64,000 nucleotides of DNA from contig CAICTM010000171.1 of NCBI GenBank assembly GCA_903772945.1, positions 1-64,000 on the forward strand, given 5' to 3'. Below, one piece after another: positions 55,560 through 64,000 of this stretch (the first letter of the stretch is position 1; the number at the start of each line of letters is the position of its first letter). Under the pieces are notes generated by a model. The model was not told where the DNA came from, made no database searches, and saw only the letters and a program-made list of their open reading frames with translations. This DNA is from Seminavis robusta (taxonomy: Eukaryota > Bacillariophyta > Bacillariophyceae > Naviculales > Naviculaceae). A program made the position numbers and the translations under genes.

Positions 55560-56075
55560 ATGACCAACAACACAGCAACCACCCAATCCGTCGCCGCCCC
55601 ACTTGGAGCCCCCGTTGAGGACCTCAAACGAGTTAAACAAGGCCACTCATTCCTTGGTTGCCTCTGTGACATGCGAAGAGCAGTGATCATGATAAATATT
55701 CTCGGGGTTGGCCTTGGGATTGCAGGACTTCTTACAGTCATCCTTGTCGACAAGTATGGCGACAAAGAGGAACAAAAGGTGTTCCTCAACGGCTACGACA
55801 TTTGGGCACTCATCGCCATTCAAGCAGCTGTCTGTGTTGGCCACTTTAGTGGTCTTATGGGCGCTGTCAACTTCTCCATTTGCCCTGTTACCATCACAAT
55901 CCTTATGGAAATCGCCTATGCTGTCTTGAGCGGCTTGGACCAGAATTGGATTGGACTTGGTGTCTCGATCTTTTTCATTTATCCTCATGTCTTTCTATGC
56001 TATGAGCTGGCCAAGGGCATTATGACTCCTGAGAATTACTTTCGCCAAGAGAGACAATCTTGCTGTTGCGTATAA
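55560..56075 (+). CDS. four-helix membrane protein with CCCV terminus
   Basis: 171 residues from the ATG at 55560, the first ATG in frame. Short polar N-terminus, then GCLCDMRRAVIMINILGVGLG leading into helix 1 (residues about 45-68), helix 2 (YDIWALIAIQAAVCVGHFSG), helix 3 (FSICPVTITILMEIAYAVL) and helix 4 (WIGLGVSIFFIYPHVFLCY). A cytosolic end ELAKGIMTPENYFRQERQS is followed by CCCV, a run of cysteines fit for palmitoylation or a CaaX-like lipid tail. Tetraspan proteins with a CxxDMRRAV start recur in diatom genomes (recalled, not checked). Function unknown. Confidence 0.75.
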   Translation: MTNNTATTQSVAAPLGAPVEDLKRVKQGHSFLGCLCDMRRAVIMINILGVGLGIAGLLTVILVDKYGDKEEQKVFLNGYDIWALIAIQAAVCVGHFSGLMGAVNFSICPVTITILMEIAYAVLSGLDQNWIGLGVSIFFIYPHVFLCYELAKGIMTPENYFRQERQSCCCV

Positions 56076-56498
56076 GCAAAAGCTAAGAACCAAATAGAGT
56101 TATAGACATAAAATAATAGAAACAGAAACAAAGTTGCCCCTTTTCTCGTCTCGCAACATCTCCTTACTTCCGTCCGTGTTCGTGCACGGTAGTAGGGATC
56201 TGGAGAGTCGCAACTGGCTACCGTAGTTAAGGAAAGATCCACAGTGGGCCAGCCAACTCCAACAGGGATTGCCCGTCAAAGGACGTTTTTGCTGGGAAAG
56301 AGCTCATCCCGTCTTGAGAGTGTGCGCCTGTGCACCAAATGAATCACCTCGACAGAATTTCTCCTGACAGTCAAAGATGAGACAGGCTCGCCACAAGCAA
56401 GGCTAATGTGGAGGCTACGAACTCGTTAAGCGCTAGCTACATGTAGGAAGAGACTGAGTCATTTGTACACAGTTTGATAATCCACAATTATGTAGAGA
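56076..56498. other. intergenic, no supported gene
   Basis: 3' side of the tetraspan gene; nothing recognised. Confidence 0.5.
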
Positions 56499-56765
56499 AT
56501 GAAGAAATCAATATTATGTAGTGCATGGTACCAGATGAGTGGCCATTCGGGAATGTACATTGGGCCGGTAGCTAAACTCGACAAAGCGTTGTCGAGCGAA
56601 GCGGAACTCATCCGGTACGTCACGCACAAGGAAAAGTATAAACAAAATGGGGAGCTTGCCGGTGGTTCGTTTGTTCCCGAGACGAGGCGGGAAATGCACA
56701 TGGTCGCCCACACTGAAGAATCAAAAGCCACTAAAGAATACTTGTCGCAGCTCCGACATGTCCGT
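56499..56765 (+). CDS. possible first exon of a truncated gene
   Basis: 89 residues from the ATG at 56499 (MKKSILCSAWYQMSGHSGMY), hydrophilic and charged further on (ELIRYVTHKEKYKQNGELAG, ETRREMHMVAHTEESKATKE), ending exactly at a strong donor site (CCGT|GTAAGTG at 56766). No matching downstream exon is found before the repeat tract and retroelement fragment that follow, so the gene may have been cut off or its remainder lies in sequence I cannot read. The charged helix suggests a soluble protein; family unknown. Confidence 0.33.
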
Positions 56766-56780
56766 GTAAGTGTAGTTGGC

Positions 56781-57427
56781 TTGTATGTTCAGAGGTCATG
56801 ATTGTTGTATATTCAAGAGAGAAGGACCCATAGTTGGGTGGGTCCTTCCGAGTTGTGTTGGGTTGGGGAGTTTTTGTGTATGTATGTATGTTCAGGTATC
56901 AGGGAGATTGGGTTCTTGCACCCAGGTTTCTTTAAAGAGTGTAAGTTTAGTTGTGTATGTTCATGTTTTCAAATGGTGTAGTATTTGCTCAGTTGAGAAA
57001 AAAGGTCTTTGGTGATGTCTATTGGCAGAGAGTTGCTTTGGTCGATATGTTCAAAATGTTCAAAGTGGTGGTATGAGCAGGTTTGTGACGAGCAATTGAT
57101 TTGGAAGTTCTTGTATGTGCTGATATGTGCAGTTCTCCAGTGGTAAATGCAAGGAGGGAGTTGCGGACGTGATCTCGATGCTGTTGTATGTTCAGTAGTA
57201 TCGGGAGTCGCTTGTCTTGATGGTGTATGAGCAGATGTTTGTTCAGTTCGAGTGGTGTGTACAGTTGGTTGGTACCTGGTAGGTCTATTACAAGTAGTGG
57301 TAGGTACCGCGGTTGCAGGCTTGGGATTCGATTCAGTGACAGTATGTTCAAAGTTGGCGTCATCGTAGCCTCAACACGCAGAGGTATAAGCAAGAGGTAT
57401 TATATTCAGAAAGAGAGGTATTCACAA
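56781..57427. repeat. dispersed TATGTTCA motif tract
   Basis: About a dozen copies of TGTATGTTCA or near variants (TATATTCA, TATGAGCAG, TATGTGCAG), all on the plus strand at irregular 20-70 nt spacing. Confidence 0.5.
56821..56848. repeat. 10-bp perfect hairpin
   Basis: GAAGGACCCA pairs with TGGGTCCTTC across an 8-nt loop. Confidence 0.65.
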
Positions 57428-57539
57428 GATGGGAGGATCGGTTGTACCGGTATTGACATTGGGTAGCCTCCTCGGTTTTAAAGTTGGTTGGTCTGTAGTA
57501 GTCTCCCTGAGACTTATTTACAATTTACAAAAAGTTTGT

Positions 57540-57795
57540 ACACTTCCTGTAGTGGAGGGATTACGCAACGGCCATGCTCATGGCCTCGCCGTTGCTTCAT
57601 ACCCTCTCGAGGTGCGGTGGTTTGTTGTCCACATGATCTCGTCCAAGAGGAAGAATTGTGAGATGAAGGTGTTGCTTTGGTTTGGTTTTCGCCTGTTGAA
57701 CTTGAGTTGGCGAGAGGACACGTCAGGTCTGAACTGGCATTCTTGAGGTGGTACTATTGCTGATGTTCCTACTAAGATTGGACAGTGAGCTCCCA
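57540..57795 (+). mobile_element. Ty1/copia-like retroelement fossil, RNase H end only
   Basis: A short broken remnant of the C-terminal (RNase H) part of a copia-type polyprotein, recognised by a closing IADVPTKIG-like motif comparable with the family's IADIFTK ending. No LTR, integrase or reverse transcriptase is visible. Old and disrupted. Confidence 0.35.
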
Positions 57796-58800
57796 GTAAA
57801 GAAGATGCTTCAACCTGACGTGTTATATATCTATTGCCAGATGTTTACATCAGCTGTGAAAACGGGACACAAAAATATCCGATACCCAATCAAAAAGCAT
57901 CAAAAGCACCCAAAACAACTATGACGAACGCCTCAAGTGCAAACACGTCCCTTTTCGTTGACGTGGTGCCATTGCCAGCTCCTCCATGAGGTGAAAAGAC
58001 GTTTACCGACATTTATTAGTTGGTAGAAGGCATAAGTAATCTTGGCGGCAATTGGTGATGTCTTGGTGTCTTGGTGCCAATGTGCCAATGTGCCAATCGC
58101 CGAAGCGCCCAAGAGGAAAGGACCTTTACCCTAATTGACAAAAGACTGAAAGTGACGGAACCCATAAAATAAACTGTACGGCACTTCATGTAAAAGCCCC
58201 TTTGACAGGGTTTTGATGGGTGTCCAGAATACCGTAAGCCAGTGGAGATGGAATACTTCGGGGAAGAGCTTCTTTTCTCATGTTTCCACCGGTACCAGGT
58301 ACAACCGGTAGCGGTACCGGTACCGGTAAACCTGGCAGGTACTTCAGAAACGCGCGAATAAGTCTTACTCGGTAACGTTCTTTCCAAGTAGTCGCTTGAG
58401 AATAACTATTACTTCGTGTATGGCTACATGTATTAGACTACAGTACAGGTAATCGCGCAACCCAAGAAGGTCATCACAGTTTGAGGCAGCCAAGCCATGC
58501 GTTCATGCGTTACTCGTACAGAAGAACACGGACTTTTTCTCATCCGAGCCATCACCCTCCTTCTTTCAAACTACTACGTACCGTAGTAGCTTTGAAGCAG
58601 GAGGGCTACGGTACCGGTATTAGACTCGCTACTAGCTAGTATCTTTAGGGTACAACCTATCTTTTCGTCGTTAAAAAATAAGTGGAGTTTGAAACGAGTT
58701 TGAAACGAGTTTGAAATGCCATCCCGTACCGCCAGTTAGTCCCGTTTCCGGTACCGGTTCACCCATGGGCCCAACCCACCATATCCACCAGTCCCACCAG
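57796..58800. other. intergenic, no supported gene
   Basis: GGTACCGGTA-rich tract at about 58290-58330; short frames only. Confidence 0.5.
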
Positions 58801-58806
58801 TCCCGC

Positions 58807-58962
58807 CATTCCAAAATTGGTCCCCACATTCCAAAATTGGTCCCCACATTCCAAAATTGGTCCCCATATTCCAAAATTGGTCCCCACATTCCAAAATTGG
58901 TCCCCACATTCCAAAATTGGTCCCCATATTCCAAAATTGGTCCCCACATTCCAAAATTGGTC
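58807..58962. repeat. 20-bp minisatellite of CArG boxes
   Basis: Eight exact-phase copies of a 20-bp unit, CCAAAATTGG followed by TCCCCACATT (core starts 58811, 58831, 58851, 58871, 58891, 58911, 58931, 58951). Every third unit carries CATATT instead of CACATT, giving a 60-bp higher-order period. Frames across it on both strands are only translations of the repeat. Confidence 0.9.
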
Positions 58963-58970
58963 CCCCCTAC

Positions 58971-59430
58971 CATAATGCACCCTCACAGGCAAGGATCCTG
59001 CTATCGATTTTTAAGTCTTTGCCCTGACCTCTAATTCTTTCACCATTCGACATCCACAATTATGCTTAAAACCAAGGTCAAAATATCTTAAAAGGAAGGT
59101 GTACAAGCTGATTCTTTGCTGTGCTGGTGAATCGAAGCAAGCCTGTATAGAAAACTCTGGATCCGGACTAAATCGTCAGAGTGGCCTGGGGTGGTGCTGC
59201 GATAGCGCACCATGATGGAATCCGCAAGATCGAGCTGCACCACAGCATCTGGAGCTAGAAAGAAAGATCGACATCAGTGTATCTGGAGTCCTCAATAAGC
59301 TGCTTCACGGGTGAAGGAGGCGCTGGTAGCAGAGCTCAACGATCGAATCGAATCAGAATCGAGTGGAAGCCCCACTGGTCTGGTTGCCAGACACCCTACC
59401 GGTACTAGAAGAAGGTTGGGCAACTAACTG
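58971..59430. other. intergenic, 5' side of the Rieske gene
   Basis: No gene seen; may include the promoter of the next gene. Confidence 0.45.
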
Positions 59431-61050
59431 ATGGATAAATTCATGATCGCGATGATCCAACCAACGAGAATAAGTCTTTTCTTCCTCTTTGCTTGGCTTT
59501 GCGCTGGCGTTGGAGGCTTCCTGAACGTTCAGCCTTTGTCCACCACTAGTATTGCTACCGGTAGACGGCAAGGCTTCTTTGGGATACCGGTACCATCTGG
59601 AAGGGCCACTATCTTCCCATTAGCACGGCGGACGATGAAGTCGTCGGAGCCATTACGGAAATGAACGCGGAAGAAACACTTCAAGAATGGTTTCCACTGT
59701 CGTTCCAAGCCTACTTGAAGCAAGATTGGCCGAATGCTGTTCTGCACATGGGTCGACCTCTGGTAGTCTGGAGATCCGCCGAAGGCACTTGGTTTGCCCA
59801 GGACGACATGTGTCCACACAAATTGGCACCCCTGAGCGATGGATCTATTACGGCTACTGGTGATGCGATCCGATGTTCCCTTCATGGCTGGCAGTTTCAG
59901 GGTTGCGGAACTTGCTCCATGATTCCATCACTCCCAGCCAATGCTTCTATTCCTGGCAATAAGAAGTACGCGGTACGGTCCTTTCCAATCCGACAACGAG
60001 GTGATTGCCTCTGGATATGGATGGACCCATCGGTACCACCCGACGAAAACCATCCACGGATGCAGGACGCCTCCTGGGAACTCAAAAATGGATATCAACG
60101 AGAATTGCCTTACTCCTGGGATTTCCTCTTTGAGAACATTCTCGATCCGACGCATGTCGCCTATGCGCATTGCGGTGTCGGCAAAGAATTCAATCGGACC
60201 GAAGTGGACGACATTCGAGAGAATCATGTGACCAATCTGCAAACGAGAAGCAATAATCTCGGTGTACAACTCAAGTTTGATCGAACCATCAATGGACGCA
60301 CGGCCAATGAGACGTGGGATTTCCTCTATCCGGGTGTGTGGTTTCTCCGTCGCAACACCTCCGAGACTGGACCTGCAGGAGTCATTGTGGCATCGCCTAT
60401 TGATACAAACCGCGTTCGCATCATGTCGGGACAGTACAATCCCAATCCACCACCCGAAACGAAGAAGAAACAGTCTTGGAAAGCCAAACTGCAACGCCAA
60501 ATCTTCACCGTCGTCTTTCATCGAAGCTTGAACAAGTTCTTCAACTCGGATGCGTTCTTACTGCGGTATCCCCAAGACTTGATTGCCGCCGCATGTAGCG
60601 AGAACAGCAATCCTCTTTCACACTACGAATTGGCCAGTCCCGCCGATCAAGGGACCGTGGCCTTTCGAAGATGGCATCGACAACGATTGGGTGGCAAACT
60701 GCCCATGGCCAATCCATCACTCTTGCCCAAGATTCCTCGGCAAATCCATTGCCGCACCCACGGTCGTACAACCCAACAACAGCATTACTATGACACGACA
60801 ACAGGCGGCGGATTCCTGGGAACAGCATACGCAATACTGCAGCAGTTGTTTGCGAGCATATCACATGGCACAACGGGTCAGTGTGGGATCGGCAGTTCTG
60901 GCAGCTTTGGTGGTTCTAAGGTCGTTGCTGGCTCGTAAAACTAGTAGAGGAATCATTGGATTGGCGACCTCTGCAACACTGGCGTTTGTAGCCGTCAAGG
61001 CTCGAAACTTTGCACGCTCCTTCGTCGAGAAAGGACATCAGCATGACTAG
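59431..61050 (+). CDS. Rieske oxygenase of the PAO/Tic55/CAO group, frame uncertain
   Basis: A leader in one frame (59431-about 59600: MDKFMIAMIQPTRISLFFLF, then LCAGVGGFLNVQPL) looks like a signal peptide plus plastid transit region. The catalytic part is in a second frame from about 59600: Rieske cluster CPHKLAPLSDG and CSLHGWQF (two Cys, two His), then mononuclear iron motif NILDPTHVAYAH. The C-terminus returns to the leader frame near 60740 and carries HTQYCSSC, the CxxC of the PAO group, then two membrane helices (SVGSAVLAALVVLRSLLA; IIGLATSATLAFVAVKA). An intron such as 59527-59603 (phase-compatible, weak donor) could join the first change. The second has no plausible intron, so a real frameshift or sequence error is likely. 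Role: oxygenation of a chlorophyll derivative or other plastid substrate at the membrane. Confidence 0.7.
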
Positions 61051-61606
61051 CATAGCTGTGTACCTGGGAAATTACGGTGCCTACCAAACACATAGAAATC
61101 TGCAGTGTTGATTCTAGCCTTCTTGGTGGGCAAGGAATCCATCCAAGTTCTAGCTAGAAGGAGGCAGCCAACTATATGTATTTGAAAGAATCTTTGCGGT
61201 TTTAGATCCGTGGAAGCTGGCTAGTTTCTACATTTGATTAAGAGTTACATCGATCGACAGACTGCCTTCTTGATGAACTCCTAGCTGGGTAAACGAGCTG
61301 TCCAATTGCTTATCTTGCAAAGAGCTACCGTATGCCTTGTGAAGTCCATCTCCTGTTCGTCCAAATCCAAAGCAAGCGGATTCATCTCAAAAACTCACCT
61401 TTCTGCTGGCTTATTAGCACTTGCAACAAGGCCTCGAGATCAAAGCTCATACGTCTTTTGAGCGGGACCTCAATCGACTGACCTTGAAAGAAGAAACAAC
61501 GACAGCCACTCTATCGCTGGATTCATTGCTTGCTCTAGAATTGATCTGCATCAGGTATTGTAGTAGCTCTATAGTTCCTTGACTGGACCCGTTTAGCTAG
61601 CTAGAG
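61051..61606. other. intergenic, no supported gene
   Basis: Between the Rieske gene and the sulfotransferase start; CTAGCTAG-type motifs only. Confidence 0.5.
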
Positions 61607-64000
61607 ATGATGTACCGTAGCAAAGCCAAGGGCCATGGGAGCGATGTGGACAATAAGGCCAAGACGAGCCCTCCACCAAAGCTGAATAATGGAAGCAAGG
61701 GCAAGAGACGAGCGCACATGATGGACTCTCCAAACATGACGGGGATGGAGTACTTTATCTATGTGTGTACCATTCTGTTTGTCTGTGTCTTTGGAGTCAT
61801 GCAAGGCGTCTTTCTCTACAAGCTTCACGTCTACGAAGCATCCTTTGATGCCGAACAACAAACCAAGCCGCCTGAAGATGGCGCCACCAATCCAGCAGCA
61901 CAACAGCAACAATTACAACAACAACAAGTCGCAATTTCGAGCAGTGGAAACACATTGGAATTTGTCCCAATCTCCAATCGACAACGAATGCTCCAATTTG
62001 CCAATGCCACCCATAAACAATACGAGTCGACGCCAGCGGGAAGTTGGCCTCCACTGGATGCACTGGTGGACACCAAGGAAAACAAGGTGATTGGGAATCC
62101 TCAGTTTTTGCTGGATGTGGCCATTCTCGGATTTGAAAAGGCCGGCACGTATACCATGAAACTCATTTTGAATGGACACAAGGAAACCGATGGAAAACTC
62201 GCCGAGAATATCGACCTGTATAACAATCAACCCCATCAATTCGTCATTGGTCTCTATGATCATCATCCCAATCAAGATTTTGTACGATTCTATGTCAACA
62301 ATTGGGATATCTATCAACCCTGTAGTCTCAAAAATATACATACATACTTTTCAGAAACCAAATTCATCATTACCATCAGACATCCCGTCAGATTTGTAAG
62401 TACTACCAACAACACTCAAAAGACAAAGTGATATATTGAATAAATGAATCTTACCCTCTCGCTCTTGTCTACTATTATTGTTTGATTGTTGATGCTTTTC
62501 TTCATTCATACAGTTCGAATCTGTCTACAATGCCCGCATTCAAAATGTCCCAGATCCCAACAAACCAATACCCACGCCACACGAACGCATTGGATTCTGT
62601 CGCGTCCATGACAATTCCTGTTGTACCGATCATGCTCATCTTGCACTGTGGCTGTACAAACTTGGGAAAACTGTCAATATGCCACAAGGATCCGAAATTG
62701 AAGACATTATCAAAAACACCCATGCCTACGAAGCCAACGTTACAACATTGCCGACCAAAAACAAGGTATTCCTCGTCGAAACATCGCAACTTGTCGATCA
62801 AGATTGGTTTCGTCAAGAACAATTGTTGCAAGATTTACAAGCCTTTCTCGGATTACAACATCCCTTTACCAATGGCATTCCACCACCTCATCCGGCGGCA
62901 CGCAAGTCCGATCAAGACATTCGCGACAAGCGCAAAATTGATATCTGTCATTCTGAATACGACAATTTACGAGAAGAACTCATGCAGGGAGCGCGAGAAA
63001 GTTCGATCTGGTTGCGCGAACGATTCCTCAAATCCAAAGATGTCTTTACCACGTCCCCGGAATTCTTGGAAAAGGCATTACTCAGTTGGATGGACGATCC
63101 CTGCGACAAAAAGATAAGAAAGGATGATTTGTTTGATACCCGCACCATTGAACAGGAAATACCCTTTGTGCCGTCCACTACGAAAAAGGCCGCCGTCCAG
63201 GTCTTTTCACCGGGATCGCTCAAGAAATACGATACCAGCGAAACATGGCCACCACTGGCCCAAGTTGTCAATGGCGACCGAGAACTCATTGCCGATCCAC
63301 AGTTTTTATTGGATTTTGCCATTATTGGAATTGAAAAATGTGGAACGTCAACGCTCATGAAATGGCTGGGTGGTCATTCGGAAGTACAGTGTTTTCAACA
63401 GGAAGAACCCAGTCTGTTTATGAATCAACCGGGGGTGTTGGCGAAACGACTGTACAAGGTCTTTCCCGGTGAACAGTTCAAACGAGGATACAAGAATCCC
63501 ATTGATCTCTTTCAGCCATGCGTGTTGCGGAACTTTCAAGAAGTCTTTCCCGAAACCAAGTTGATTTTGACGATTCGTCATCCGGTTCGTTATGTAAGTT
63601 TCGGATTGGACCAAGATGATTAACTTTCGTATGGTGCTTGTGTTGTTGTTGTTTCTGACGATGGTTTCTAATCTTTCCCGCATTCGATGACGCTTTGGTC
63701 TTCAGTTCGAGTCATTGCACAACTTTCGCATCCAGAATCTACCGGATCCAAACGACGAGTTTACACCTCCTCTGGAACGAATCGGGATTTGCAACCAATA
63801 CTCGCAGGGTCTTTGTACCGATCATGCACACTTTGCTCTTTGGATCTATCGCTTGGGTAAAACTGTTGACATGCCCAAGACTGAAATTCAACGCAAAATC
63901 ATTGACACTCATCCATGGGAAGCCAATCACTACACCTACCCATCCACCAACAAAGTATTCCTAGTCGAAATGTCGCAGTTGCAAGACAATGACCCCGAAC
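61607..64000 (+). CDS. double-domain membrane sulfotransferase, cut by the window end
   Basis: Exons 61607-62395, 62514-63593 and 63706 onward, both introns phase 0. The N-terminus has a type II anchor (YFIYVCTILFVCVFGVMQGV) and a Gln-rich stem. Domain 1 (from about residue 145): WPPLDALVD, VAILGFEKAGTYTMKLIL at the PAPS loop, IITIRHPVRF at the 3'-phosphate site, then FESVYNARIQNVPDPN. Domain 2 (from about residue 540): WPPLAQVVN, FAIIGIEKCGTSTLMKWLGG, LILTIRHPVRY, FESLHNFRIQNLPDPN. Both share CTDHAHxALWxYxLGKTVxMP and NKVFLVExSQL. The second PAPS loop is closer to the usual GTSTL pattern than the first. At least 721 residues. Golgi sulfation of a glycan is expected from the family. Confidence 0.82.

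Noticed and set aside
58671-59034. Frames on both strands with repeated WNVGTNFG- or IPKLVPTFQNW-like peptides
   Set aside because: The 20-bp minisatellite is open in all frames because its period is not a multiple of three; not a protein gene.
1-64000. tRNA, rRNA, CRISPR array or bacterial operon
   Set aside because: No cloverleaf with a convincing T-loop, no rRNA core and no regularly spaced repeat-spacer array could be recognised by eye.

Overview
The window looks like nuclear DNA of a pennate diatom or a close stramenopile relative; Seminavis-like is my best guess, by inference only. The reasons are short GT-AG introns (about 60-130 nt) in otherwise compact genes, type II membrane sulfotransferases and glycosyltransferases, single-pass leucine-rich-repeat (LRR) proteins with Cys-rich tails, DUF285/BspA-like surface repeats, a long proline/threonine/serine stalk protein, and a plastid-type Rieske oxygenase with a signal-plus-transit-like leader. 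No bacterial operons, rRNA, tRNA or CRISPR were recognised.

Layout. 1-4.5 kb: a small N-myristoylation candidate, a decayed duplicated remnant and a three-exon gene of unknown function. 5.0-8.3 kb: a Mutator-like (MULE) DNA transposon with 31-bp terminal inverted repeats, arrays of subterminal repeats, a broken transposase and an intact antisense passenger gene. 8.5-21.2 kb: a sulfotransferase, an unknown basic-tailed protein, a legumain/caspase-like C13 protein with a duplicated 3' end, a GT31 galactosyltransferase-like enzyme, a decayed LRR gene and a GT23 fucosyltransferase-like enzyme. 22.8-42.8 kb: a surface-protein neighbourhood with a ~1473-residue PT-stalk protein, an M6 metalloprotease, two intact LRR receptor-like genes, a DUF285 membrane protein and a second decayed LRR gene that is an inverted paralogue of the first. 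44-56 kb: a CaaX-tailed PH-like protein, an SLC5-family symporter with a 31-nt microexon, a small gene and a four-helix membrane protein. 56.5-64 kb: a possible truncated exon, a motif-rich repeat tract, a Ty1/copia fossil fragment, a 20-bp minisatellite made of CArG boxes, a Rieske oxygenase whose frame changes twice, and the start of a double-domain sulfotransferase running off the end.

Functional theme. Many products are predicted to be secretory or cell-surface: sulfation (two genes), galactosylation and fucosylation of glycans, adhesion or recognition (LRR, DUF285, PT-stalk) and surface proteolysis (M6, with a hydrophobic GPI-like tail). This fits cell-wall or mucilage building and recognition, but co-function is inference from neighbourhood only.

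The most notable items are the passenger-carrying MULE, the M6 gene whose HExxH zinc motif is split by an intron beside a 24-nt microexon with an apparently non-canonical acceptor, the sulfotransferase in which an intron was duplicated with its domain, the inverted LRR pair, and the array of eight CArG boxes. Exon boundaries were derived by hand from reading-frame phase and GT/AG sites and have no transcript support.
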